A stretch of 38,449 nt of DNA from Nitrospiraceae bacterium (GTDB taxonomy: Bacteria > Nitrospirota > Nitrospiria > Nitrospirales > Nitrospiraceae), in NCBI GenBank assembly GCA_900299325.1, contig OMJK01000067.1:1-38449 (forward strand), read 5' to 3'. The notes beneath the pieces are model-generated. The model did not search any database. It was not told the DNA's origin and worked only from the letters and a program-made list of their open reading frames with translations. Positions 9,163 through 17,544 of the stretch are shown here, piece by piece. The position numbers were made by a program, and so were the translations under genes. Within the stretch, counting starts at the first letter, position 1; the number at the start of each line of letters is the position of its first letter.

Positions 9163-9190
9163 CCCGCCCACTTCTTCGCGTGGTCCCTTC

Positions 9191-9781
9191 ATGTCTGTGC
9201 CTTCATCCGTCTTTACGATTCTCCTGATCACTGCGGACTCGGATGTCCAGGCGCACTTCAAGCACACATTCAAGGATGCAGCGATCACCGTCGCGCGGGA
9301 TTCCGCGTCGGTGCCGAAGGACGTGTCGAAACGGCCGTTCGATGCGGTGGTGGTGGAATCCCGGGCCGGGCATGACGACGTCGATACCGTGGCTCGGTAC
9401 ATCGATCCGTCGCACACACTCGTGATCACCGGTTCCCGCACGGTTCTCCGGCGGTCGGCGAAGATGATGCAGCTCATGAATCAGCAGGTTGGCCATGGGG
9501 CGAACGGGAAGGCGCGGGATTTGTCGCTGGAAGGGTATCTGGAATCGAAGATGGGCGACTTCGTCAAAGGGATGCGCAACGGATCGGCGCGGAATCTGCA
9601 CCCCATGCTGATCTCGGCCGTAGAGCGGCCCTTGATTGCCTCGGCGCTGCGTGAAACCCAGGGGAACCAGATTCAGGCGGCGGAGCTGCTCGGACTGAAC
9701 CGGAACACACTGCGGAAGAAGATTACCGAGTTACACATTCCCTTGAAGCGTTCGCGGACACGATCGACGCACAGTCTCTGA
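9191..9781 (+). CDS. Fis-type HTH transcriptional regulator with degenerate receiver-like N-terminus
   Basis: C-terminal HPMLISAVERPLIASALRETQGNQIQAAELLGLNRNTLRKKITELHI is a Fis/NtrC-type HTH. ATG at 9191 preferred over the track start at 9134, which coincides with the -35 box. Confidence 0.8.
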   Translation: MSVPSSVFTILLITADSDVQAHFKHTFKDAAITVARDSASVPKDVSKRPFDAVVVESRAGHDDVDTVARYIDPSHTLVITGSRTVLRRSAKMMQLMNQQVGHGANGKARDLSLEGYLESKMGDFVKGMRNGSARNLHPMLISAVERPLIASALRETQGNQIQAAELLGLNRNTLRKKITELHIPLKRSRTRSTHSL

Positions 9782-9862
9782 ACGGTGCGGTTCTCGTCGC
9801 GATGCGGTAGTGCCCATGGGTCCTAATCACCATCATCCATACACCCAACAAGGAGGGGACTG

Positions 9863-10135
9863 ATGACGAAAGAAGAATTGATTGCCAAGATGGCTGCATC
9901 CGCGGGCATCACCAAAGTGGCCGCCGGCACTGCGCTACAGGCTTTCACCGGGGCCGTGACGTCCTCCCTCAAGAGAGGACAGCGGGTATCCCTCGTCAAT
10001 TTCGGGACCTTCACCATCTCCAAGCGGAAAGCGCGGATGGGGAGAAACCCTCGCACCGGCGAGGCGCTCCGCATTCCAGCCGCCAAGGTTCCGAAGTTTT
10101 CGGCCGGTAAAGAATTGAAGTCAGCGGTCAAGTAA
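9863..10135 (+). CDS. HU/IHF-family DNA-binding protein
   Basis: MTKEELIAKMAASAGITKVAAGTALQAF...VNFGTFTISKRKARMGRNPRTGE; SD AAGGAGGGG upstream. Confidence 0.95.
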   Translation: MTKEELIAKMAASAGITKVAAGTALQAFTGAVTSSLKRGQRVSLVNFGTFTISKRKARMGRNPRTGEALRIPAAKVPKFSAGKELKSAVK

Positions 10136-10155
10136 CGACCGTCGACGGGCGAGTC

Positions 10156-10215
10156 AGCAAAGAGAAGGCGACACCTTCCGGCATACGGAGGGCGGTCTCC
10201 TTCTCTTTGCTTTTC
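10156..10215 (+). terminator. Rho-independent-like terminator after HU
   Basis: Arms AGCAAAGAGAAGG (10156-10168) and CCTTCTCTTTGCT (10199-10211), followed by a T-rich tract. Confidence 0.75.
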
Positions 10216-10245
10216 TTGACACTTTGTGCGGGCCTATATTAGCAT
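10216..10245 (+). promoter_or_regulatory. Predicted tRNA-Val promoter (TTGACA-N17-TTAGCAT)
   Basis: TTGACA at 10216-10221, TTAGCAT at 10239-10245; same architecture upstream of tRNA-fMet. Confidence 0.5.
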
Positions 10246-10260
10246 GCGCACCCGGACGAT

Positions 10261-10335
10261 AGGCGCGTAGCTCAGGGGGAGAGCGCTACCTTGACACGGT
10301 AGAGGTCGACGGTTCAAGACCGTCCGCGCCTACCA
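10261..10335 (+). tRNA. tRNA-Val (anticodon GAC), CCA encoded
   Basis: Cloverleaf: acceptor AGGCGCG/CGCGCCT, anticodon arm CTACC-TTGACAC-GGTAG, T arm GACGG-TTCAAGA-CCGTC, ACCA end. Confidence 0.95.
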
Positions 10336-10345
10336 CCCGGCTGAG

Positions 10346-10390
10346 GGCATCCGGTGCCTCTCGGAGGCGGGGTGCCTTTGCTATTTTTGG
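10346..10390 (+). terminator. Possible terminator downstream of tRNA-Val
   Basis: GGCATCCGGTGCCTC-TCG-GAGGCGGGGTGCC imperfect hairpin followed by TTTGCTATTTTT. Confidence 0.45.
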
Positions 10391-10410
10391 AGCCTGTTCA
10401 ACCAGTCTAA

Positions 10411-12345
10411 GTGATGAACATTTCTACAAAAGGCGGCGCAGCGGTCACGGTTGTTTCCGGGCAGACGGTGCGGGATGCTCTGTCGGCGGTCGGGGTGGCC
10501 GTGGGACCCGATATTCTGGCGGCCAAGGTCAACGATCAGATCGTTGACCTGTCGAAGCCATTGACCGGCGATGCGGTCATCGAGCCGCTCCGGTTCGATA
10601 GCCCTGAAGGCCGGGAAGTCTACCGCCACAGCAGCACCCACATCATGGCTCAGGCGGTCAAGGAACTGTTCCCGACCGCCCAGTTGACCATCGGTCCGGC
10701 GCTGGAAGACAGTTTTTACTACGACTTCGCCTTCGAGCGGCCGTTTACGCCGGAGGATTTGGAGAAAATCGAGGAACGCGCCCGCGAGATCGCCAAACGC
10801 AAGCTGACGATCACCCGGCGGGAGTTTAGCAAGCAGGAGGCGATCGAGTTCTTCAAGTCTCGAGGCGAGCATTACAAGGTGGAACTGATCCAAAGCTTTC
10901 CGGACGGCGAACCCATTTCGGCCTATACTCAAGGCGAGTTCGTCGATCTGTGCCGCGGGCCGCACCTGCCGTCGACCGGCCACGTCGGGGCGTTCAAACT
11001 GCTGAATACCGCCGGCGCCTACTGGCGCGGCGATGAGCGGAACCCGATGCTGCAGCGGATCTACGGCACGTCCTTTCCGACCAAGGCCGAGCTGGATGCG
11101 CATCTGGCCCGCCTGGAGGAAATCAAGCGGCGCGACCACCGCAAAGTCGGCAAGGAACTCGATCTCATCACCATTCAGGACGAAATCGGCCCCGGCTTGG
11201 TGCTCTGGCATCCCAAAGGCGCCATGATCCGGTTGCTGATCGAGAACTTTTGGCGCGAACAGCATCTCAAAGGCGGTTACGAACTGGTGTACTCCCCCCA
11301 CGTGGCGCGGTTGGATCTCTGGAAGACGAGCGGCCACGTCGATTACTACCGGGAGAACATGTTTGCGTCGATGAAAGTGGAGGGCAGCGAATATCAATTG
11401 AAGCCAATGAACTGCCCGTACCACATCATGATTTACAAATCGCATCTCCGCAGCTACCGTGACCTGCCCATCCGCTATGGCGAACTGGGCACCGTCTACC
11501 GGTACGAACGGACCGGCGTGCTGCACGGTCTCTTGCGGGTGCGGGGATTCACGCAGGACGATGCGCACCTCTTCTGCCGTCCCGACCAGATCGAGAGCGA
11601 AGTCAGCCGCGTACTGGATTTCACGTTTTTCATCCTGAAGGCCTTCGGCTTCGTGGAATTCGAAATTTTTCTGTCGACCAGGCCGGAACAGTCCGTAGGG
11701 TCCGACGAAAACTGGAGCCTCGCCACGAGTTCGCTCGAAGCGGCGCTCAAGAGCCGCGGGATTTCGTATCACCTGGACAAGGGCGGCGGCGCGTTCTACG
11801 GTCCGAAGATCGACATCAAGATCAAAGACGCCCTGGGTCGCTCCTGGCAGTGCTCGACCGTTCAGGTCGATTTCAACAATCCGCAGCGCTTCGAACTCGG
11901 CTACATCGGCGAAGACGGCAAGGCCCATCAGCCGATCATGATCCACCGCGCCTTGATGGGTTCGGTGGAGCGGTTCTTCGGCATTCTGGTGGAGCATTAC
12001 GGCGGGGCGTTTCCGACGTGGCTGGCGCCGGTGCAGGTTGTGGTCATGGCGATTACCGACCAGCAGCGGGATTATGTCTCGTCGGTCGCGGCGCAACTGC
12101 GCGCCGCCGGGTTCCGGGTCGACGCGGATCTCCGGAACGAAAAGATCGGGTTCAAAATCCGGGAAGCGGAAAAGTCGAAGGTGCCCTTCATGCTCGTGGC
12201 CGGGGCCCGCGAAGTCCAGAGCGGGAGTCTCTCGGTCCGGGGCCGGAGCGGGTCGGATCTAGGCAGCATGACGGTTGCGGCCGTGCTGGAGCTCTTGCAA
12301 AAAGAGACGGCCGGCTCGCAGCGGGATTTCCAACTCACACACTGA
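10411..12345 (+). CDS. thrS: Threonyl-tRNA synthetase
   Basis: N-terminal TGS domain, HSSTHIMAQAVKELFP, class II motifs, KPMNCPYHIMIYK, HRALMGSVERFFGILVEHYGGAFPTWLAPVQ. Confidence 0.97.
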   Translation: MMNISTKGGAAVTVVSGQTVRDALSAVGVAVGPDILAAKVNDQIVDLSKPLTGDAVIEPLRFDSPEGREVYRHSSTHIMAQAVKELFPTAQLTIGPALEDSFYYDFAFERPFTPEDLEKIEERAREIAKRKLTITRREFSKQEAIEFFKSRGEHYKVELIQSFPDGEPISAYTQGEFVDLCRGPHLPSTGHVGAFKLLNTAGAYWRGDERNPMLQRIYGTSFPTKAELDAHLARLEEIKRRDHRKVGKELDLITIQDEIGPGLVLWHPKGAMIRLLIENFWREQHLKGGYELVYSPHVARLDLWKTSGHVDYYRENMFASMKVEGSEYQLKPMNCPYHIMIYKSHLRSYRDLPIRYGELGTVYRYERTGVLHGLLRVRGFTQDDAHLFCRPDQIESEVSRVLDFTFFILKAFGFVEFEIFLSTRPEQSVGSDENWSLATSSLEAALKSRGISYHLDKGGGAFYGPKIDIKIKDALGRSWQCSTVQVDFNNPQRFELGYIGEDGKAHQPIMIHRALMGSVERFFGILVEHYGGAFPTWLAPVQVVVMAITDQQRDYVSSVAAQLRAAGFRVDADLRNEKIGFKIREAEKSKVPFMLVAGAREVQSGSLSVRGRSGSDLGSMTVAAVLELLQKETAGSQRDFQLTH

Positions 12346-12355
12346 GAGGTGGCTT

Positions 12356-12865
12356 ATCGTTCCCAAACTGCGCGTGAATCGTGAGATTCGGGTCCGGGAA
12401 GTCCGGGTTATCGGCCCGGAGGGCGAACAGCTGGGGATCCTGCCGACGCCGGAGGCCTTCCGGCAGGCCCAGGAGCAGGGATACGACCTGGTCGAAGTGG
12501 CGCCGACGTCCGTTCCACCGGTCTGCCGGATCATGGATTACGGCAAGTACAAATATGAATTGAGCAAGAAGGAACATCAGAGCCGCCGGCATCAGAAGTC
12601 GACGCAGGTGAAAGAAATCAAGCTGCGGCCCAGAACCGACAAGCACGATTTGGAGATCAAGGTCCGGCAGATCAAAGAGTTCCTGGCGGAGGGGAACAAA
12701 ACGAAGGTCACGCTCACGTATCGCGGACGGGAAATGGCCAATCAGGAGATGGGGCGCGCGGTGATGAATTCGGTGATCGCGCAGCTCACCGAAACCGGAA
12801 TGATCGAATACGCGCCGCGCATGGAAGGGCGGAGTTTGATCATGATCGTGGCACCGAAGAACTAG
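12356..12865 (+). CDS. infC: Translation initiation factor IF-3, predicted AUC start codon
   Basis: (M)VPKLRVNREIRVREVRVIGPEGEQLGI...; no ATG/GTG/TTG at the homologous N-terminus; ATC at 12356 follows GAGAGGTGG. Confidence 0.9.
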   Translation: MVPKLRVNREIRVREVRVIGPEGEQLGILPTPEAFRQAQEQGYDLVEVAPTSVPPVCRIMDYGKYKYELSKKEHQSRRHQKSTQVKEIKLRPRTDKHDLEIKVRQIKEFLAEGNKTKVTLTYRGREMANQEMGRAVMNSVIAQLTETGMIEYAPRMEGRSLIMIVAPKN

Positions 12866-12904
12866 CGGATAGCACACAGCTCACTAACCAAAGGACATCT
12901 CGAC

Positions 12905-13099
12905 ATGAAAGTCAAAACACACAGCGGAGCCAGCAAACGATTTGCCAAGACCGGCAGCGGAAAAATTGTGCGGCGGAAGGCGGGCCGGCGCCATCTGCTC
13001 AGCCATAAGGCGCGGGACCGGAAACGCCGCTTGAGCGGCACGCAGACCGTGGACCCGACGAGGACCTTGTCTTTGAACCGGTTGCTCCCGTATAAATAG
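12905..13099 (+). CDS. rpmI: 50S ribosomal protein L35
   Basis: [43 protein letters not shown]. Confidence 0.97.
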   Translation: MKVKTHSGASKRFAKTGSGKIVRRKAGRRHLLSHKARDRKRRLSGTQTVDPTRTLSLNRLLPYK

Positions 13100-13132
13100 C
13101 GTCAGTCTTAACGTGTAAAGGAGTATTGAGTC

Positions 13133-13501
13133 ATGCCTCGCGTCAAAGGTGGATCGAAAACCAGACAACGAAGAAAGAAACGGCTGAAACTGGCGAAGGG
13201 ACAGTACGGAGGCCGGAGCCGGCTGTTCCGCTCAGCAACAGAATCGGTCGATAAGGGACAGCAGTATGCCTATGTGGGGCGCAAGGACCGGAAGCGGGAT
13301 TTCCGCCGCCTCTGGATCGCGCGCATCAGCGCTGCGACTCGCTCGCACGGGCTGACCTACAGTCGGTTCGTCAATGCCTTGAAAAAAGCCAACGTCCTGC
13401 TGGATCGGAAGGTCCTCTCCGACATGGCCATCAAGGACAGCGCCGGGTTCGAGAAACTCGTCGGTCTCGCCAAGCAGCATCTCACGCCAGCTACGGCCTA
13501 A
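13133..13501 (+). CDS. rplT: 50S ribosomal protein L20
   Basis: [65 protein letters not shown]. Confidence 0.97.
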   Translation: MPRVKGGSKTRQRRKKRLKLAKGQYGGRSRLFRSATESVDKGQQYAYVGRKDRKRDFRRLWIARISAATRSHGLTYSRFVNALKKANVLLDRKVLSDMAIKDSAGFEKLVGLAKQHLTPATA

Positions 13502-13532
13502 GCCTCGTTGATTTATCTTTAGAGAGTCATTG

Positions 13533-13568
13533 AAAAGGGAGAACGACACAACGTCGTTCTCCCTTTTT
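13533..13568. terminator. Bidirectional terminator between rplT and pheT
   Basis: Perfect 15-bp stem AAAAGGGAGAACGAC / GTCGTTCTCCCTTTT with ACAAC loop and T tract; the stem overlaps the pheT stop codon. Confidence 0.9.
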
Positions 13569-15282
13569 ATTCGGAGCTGGTGAGCTGCGACAAGTTGACG
13601 TCGAATGACACAACCGGCACGGAGATCTGCCAGCGTTCAAGGACTTCGGGGTGGACTTCGCCGATGACGCCGACGGATGTTCCTCCAACCACGATCTTAC
13701 CCGCGCGGCCTTCGAGGAACGACGGATGCTGAACCGGCTGCAGGCTGTAATCCCTTCCTAAATGATAGAACAGCACATCCAAGCAGGAATGAATCTCGGA
13801 GAAGGCGGCGGTTGCGTGGGCAATCACGGCGCCGAGGATCATGTCGGTCCGTGAGCCGAGTTCGTGGGTCGGATCGGGAATTGCCACTTCGCCGGCCTCG
13901 AACAGCTTATGCGGATAGAAAGCCCGGCTGGACGCCGCTTCCACGCGCAGCAGGGACGGCAACATCCATTGGCGCAGGCAGGAGAACGTCAGGGCCATTG
14001 CATTATCGACCTCAACCATCTTGCCCCAGTCCGTGTCGTCCAGCCGCATGGCGTCGCGGTACTGATCCGGCGAACCGAGTATGTTGGAGATGATCTCCTG
14101 AAAGCCGAGCCCGACCATCAGTTCGCGCGCCCGGTCGGAAGTTTCTTCGATGCGCGAGAGCCCGCCCACGGTGAACTGCGCCGGCATCTCGGGCGCAAAC
14201 GATCCATAGCCGCGGCTCATCGCCACATCTTCCACCACATCCATCGGGTGCATGAGGTCGTTCCGGTAGGGCGGGAGCTTCGCCTTGACCGTTCCATTTC
14301 CGGCTGAGACCTCGTAGCCGTAGACTTCGAGCGCCTGCTTCACGGTCTTCACGCCCAGATCCTGGCCCAGCGCCTGTTCGATGGTCTTGATCTGAATCGT
14401 TCTCGGCGTTCCCAAGTCCTGCGGCGTGACGACGCGTTTCCCCAGCGGCGTGTTCTTAGGGTACTGCACTTCGACCGGTTCGATCGTTGCGCCGCGGTCG
14501 GCCAGATTCGCCGCGAAGATGTTCAGCGTCAGGATGACCATCGCGAGGTCGGTGCCCGTCACTTCGACGAACAGTTCATCGTCGCCGACCCGCACTTCGC
14601 CGATCTCACGGCTATTGATGATCGGCGGGAATGAGAGGGGCTGGTTCTTCGCGTCGCGCAGGATCGGCAGCCGGCTCTGCCCGGCCAGGATGTGCCCATG
14701 CTCCAATCCTTTCGGATGGACCATGAGGATTTCTGACAGGGTCATCACCGTTTCCATGCCGAGCGGCGTGAAGCGCGCTTCGTCCGGCCTCACGAGCTCG
14801 TACGTCACGGGGAAGTGGATCTTCTTCAGCTGGTAAAGGCCGATGGACACCGTTTTCCGCTTGTGCCCGAAGATGTCGGCCAGTTTCTCCTGCGTCTGAA
14901 TGAGTTGGGCCAGGCCGTCGTCCGTGACGCGGTACCCTGTAGCGGTGCAGGCTGCGACATAGGGACGGACCGATTCGATCCCCGGCGCCACGATGAGCCG
15001 CTGCGTCGCTTTGGTCTTTTTCGAGAAGAAGGCATAAGGCTTCGACTTGCCCTGTTGCTTGATGCGAACTTGCCGCGCGATCCCTTCGCAGCACCAGAGG
15101 TCCGGCCGGTTGCTGTCTTGCAGCTCGATCCGCAACTCGCCGTTCTCCGGGTTGTGGCCTTTCAGCTCGCCCTTCACAAGCATGAGCCACTCTTCGAGTT
15201 GTTCGATCGAGATCGAACGTGTCGCGCGGGCGCCGCCTAACAGCGATTCGAAATCCTCTTTGAAGATCGAAATAGTGGGCAT
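13567..15282 (-). CDS. pheT: Phenylalanyl-tRNA synthetase beta subunit, archaeal/eukaryal type
   Basis: 571 aa; starts directly in a B1-like domain (MPTISIFKEDFESLLG), LQDSNRPDLWCCEGIARQVR, YPHKLFEAGEVA; no N-terminal tRNA-binding OB domain. Confidence 0.93.
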   Translation of the reverse strand: MPTISIFKEDFESLLGGARATRSISIEQLEEWLMLVKGELKGHNPENGELRIELQDSNRPDLWCCEGIARQVRIKQQGKSKPYAFFSKKTKATQRLIVAPGIESVRPYVAACTATGYRVTDDGLAQLIQTQEKLADIFGHKRKTVSIGLYQLKKIHFPVTYELVRPDEARFTPLGMETVMTLSEILMVHPKGLEHGHILAGQSRLPILRDAKNQPLSFPPIINSREIGEVRVGDDELFVEVTGTDLAMVILTLNIFAANLADRGATIEPVEVQYPKNTPLGKRVVTPQDLGTPRTIQIKTIEQALGQDLGVKTVKQALEVYGYEVSAGNGTVKAKLPPYRNDLMHPMDVVEDVAMSRGYGSFAPEMPAQFTVGGLSRIEETSDRARELMVGLGFQEIISNILGSPDQYRDAMRLDDTDWGKMVEVDNAMALTFSCLRQWMLPSLLRVEAASSRAFYPHKLFEAGEVAIPDPTHELGSRTDMILGAVIAHATAAFSEIHSCLDVLFYHLGRDYSLQPVQHPSFLEGRAGKIVVGGTSVGVIGEVHPEVLERWQISVPVVSFDVNLSQLTSSE

Positions 15283-15286
15283 GGCG

Positions 15287-16852
15287 CTAGAAAATACCTC
15301 TGGTCGTCCGGATCAGTTCCAGGTTATCCGTGAACAGTTCGCGGATGTCGTGGATGCCGAGGGCGACCATGGCCATGCGGTCCAGGCCGAGTCCCCAGGC
15401 GATGACGGGCACGTCCACGCCCAACGGCAACGTGACTTCGGGACGGAACAGGCCGGCGCCGCCGAGTTCCATCCATCCCAGCCGCGGATGGCGGACGTGC
15501 AGTTCTACCGATGGTTCCGTGAAGGGAAAGTAGGCCGGCACGAATTTCACTTCTTTGGCTTGCGCCACTTCGCGCGCAAAGAGATTCAGCAGGCCGAGTA
15601 GCGTTCGAAAATTAATATCTTTGCCCAGGACGATGCCTTCGACCTGGAAAAAGTCAGTGGCATGTGTCGCGTCGACCTGGTCGTAGCGGAAGCAGCGCGC
15701 GATCGAGAAGTATTTCCCAGGCGTCAACGGTCCCGCCGCCAGCGTTCGCGCCGACACCGCCGTGCCCTGACTGCGCAGCACCAGCCGTTTGGCCCGCTCC
15801 ATATTGAAGGCGTATTTCCACCCGGTCGAGCCGGTCTTGCCACCGTCCTGGTGGGCCTTCGTGACGCGTGACAGGAACGGCTCGGCAATCTTCGTGGCGT
15901 GCGTCGGCTGTTTCACGAAGTATACGTCGTGGATGTCACGCGCCGGATGGAACTGAGGCATGAAGAGCGCGTCCATGTTCCAGAATTCGGTTTCGACCAG
16001 CGAGCCGCGCATTTCCTGGAATCCCATGCTGACGAGCTTCGTCTTCACCGTATCGAGGAACTCGCGGTAGGGATGCTTCTTGCCCGTGCCAATGCGCGGC
16101 GCCCGCAGGCTGATGGTGTATTTTCTGAATCGCTTACTGCGCCAGCTGCCGTCTTTCAGTAGTTCCGGACTCAACTGCGACACTTCTTCGGCGACGCCCT
16201 GCCGGGCAAGATGGTCTGCCGCCATGATGCCGGTGGAAGTGAGCTTGAACGAGCGGGCGACCCGGTCGTCCACCCGGAACGGCTCCTTGGCGTTGCCTCG
16301 CTTGACGGCATAGTCCTGAATGATCTGTCGGTCGGAGTCAGTAAACTGCTCCAACTCACGCGGGCCATTGTGCAATTGCTGGAGCAGCGCGCGCACCCGT
16401 TCAGCGGTCGGGCTGGGGCGTCCTGTGGCTTCGATACAGCCGCCCTGGATGATCAGCAACACACCTTCCTTTTTCAGCTTACCAACGGCTTTGCTGACAT
16501 CGGAGGGATCGAGCCCGTCTTTCGCCTGGAGATCCGGGATTGTCAACCGCCGGCCGGTGCTCGCGGATTCCCTGGCTGCGGTCAGCACCTGTTCAATCGG
16601 CGCGGCCTTCGCGTGGTAGTCCTGGCCGACGGGTGTGAGCGAGACGACCGGCGTGATCGTTTCCTTGTCGATGTCGAGCAGCGATTTGGCCAGCAGCCAT
16701 TCGATGGCCATGCTGAGCTGGGAGGGTTCCAGCGCCGTCGCAGTGGCGAGCCGTTCCGTTTCCAGGGCCGATCCGGACGGCTGGGCGCCAAAGGCCTTGA
16801 GCACTCTGATTTCGAGAGGGTGCAGGCTGTCGATGAGGGACGAAAGATCCAC
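15287..16852 (-). CDS. pheS: Phenylalanyl-tRNA synthetase alpha subunit, archaeal/eukaryal type
   Basis: KKHPYREFLDTVKTKLVSMGFQEMRGSLVETEFWNMDALFMPQFHPARD, FTEPSVELHVRHPRLGWMELGGAGLFRPEV, AWGLGLDRMAM; likely GTG start at 16852 just after the rpe stop (track ORF runs back to 17083). Confidence 0.93.
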   Translation of the reverse strand: MDLSSLIDSLHPLEIRVLKAFGAQPSGSALETERLATATALEPSQLSMAIEWLLAKSLLDIDKETITPVVSLTPVGQDYHAKAAPIEQVLTAARESASTGRRLTIPDLQAKDGLDPSDVSKAVGKLKKEGVLLIIQGGCIEATGRPSPTAERVRALLQQLHNGPRELEQFTDSDRQIIQDYAVKRGNAKEPFRVDDRVARSFKLTSTGIMAADHLARQGVAEEVSQLSPELLKDGSWRSKRFRKYTISLRAPRIGTGKKHPYREFLDTVKTKLVSMGFQEMRGSLVETEFWNMDALFMPQFHPARDIHDVYFVKQPTHATKIAEPFLSRVTKAHQDGGKTGSTGWKYAFNMERAKRLVLRSQGTAVSARTLAAGPLTPGKYFSIARCFRYDQVDATHATDFFQVEGIVLGKDINFRTLLGLLNLFAREVAQAKEVKFVPAYFPFTEPSVELHVRHPRLGWMELGGAGLFRPEVTLPLGVDVPVIAWGLGLDRMAMVALGIHDIRELFTDNLELIRTTRGIF

Positions 16853-16860
16853 CCGGAAGC

Positions 16861-17544
16861 CTATCGGTGCGCAGCGGCCGGCTGTCCCGCCGCGCGCAGC
16901 GCGGCGATCGTAGCGGCGTAATCCCGGCTGGAGAAGATGGCCGATCCGGAGACCAGTACGTCGGCGCCGGCTGCCAGCACTTGCGCGGCGTTGTCGACCT
17001 TCACGCCGCCGTCCACTTCGAGCAGGGCCCGGCTGCCGATGCGGTCGAGCATCTGCCGGACCGCCGCGACTTTTTTGAGGCACGAGGCGATAAACTTCTG
17101 CCCGCCGAATCCGGGATTGACCGACATGATGAGCACCAGATCTACGTCGGGAAGAATTTCTTCGAGCATGTGCACCGAGGTCGCGGGGTTGAGCGTCACA
17201 CCGGCTTTCACGCCCCGCTCTTTGATGGCCTGCACCGTGCGATGCAGGTGCGGACAGGCCTCCACATGGACGGTCAGATAATCCGCTCCCGCTTCGGCGA
17301 ATTCAGGGATGAACGCGTCGGCGTTCGTGATCATGAGATGGACGTCGAGCGGCAGCTTCGTCACTTTTTTCAGTGACTCGACGATCGGCGGACCGACGGT
17401 GAGATTTGGCACAAAGTGGCCGTCCATGACGTCGACGTGCAACAGATCGGCGCCGCCGTGTTCGACAGCGGCGACTTCGTCGGCCAGGCGTGCGAAATCG
17501 GCGGAGAGAATGGAGGGAGCAATGAGCGTCGGTCTGGCCATCAT
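16861..17544 (-). CDS. rpe: Ribulose-phosphate 3-epimerase
   Basis: IAPSILSADFARLADEV, LLHVDVMDGHFVPNLTVGP, SVNPGFGGQKFI, LEVDGGVK. Confidence 0.96.
   Translation of the reverse strand: MMARPTLIAPSILSADFARLADEVAAVEHGGADLLHVDVMDGHFVPNLTVGPPIVESLKKVTKLPLDVHLMITNADAFIPEFAEAGADYLTVHVEACPHLHRTVQAIKERGVKAGVTLNPATSVHMLEEILPDVDLVLIMSVNPGFGGQKFIASCLKKVAAVRQMLDRIGSRALLEVDGGVKVDNAAQVLAAGADVLVSGSAIFSSRDYAATIAALRAAGQPAAAHR

Noticed and set aside
10381-12096. 571-aa minus-strand ORF antisense to thrS
   Set aside because: Mirror ORF of thrS; composition typical of antisense frames in GC-rich DNA and covers the tRNA-thrS spacer without start signals.
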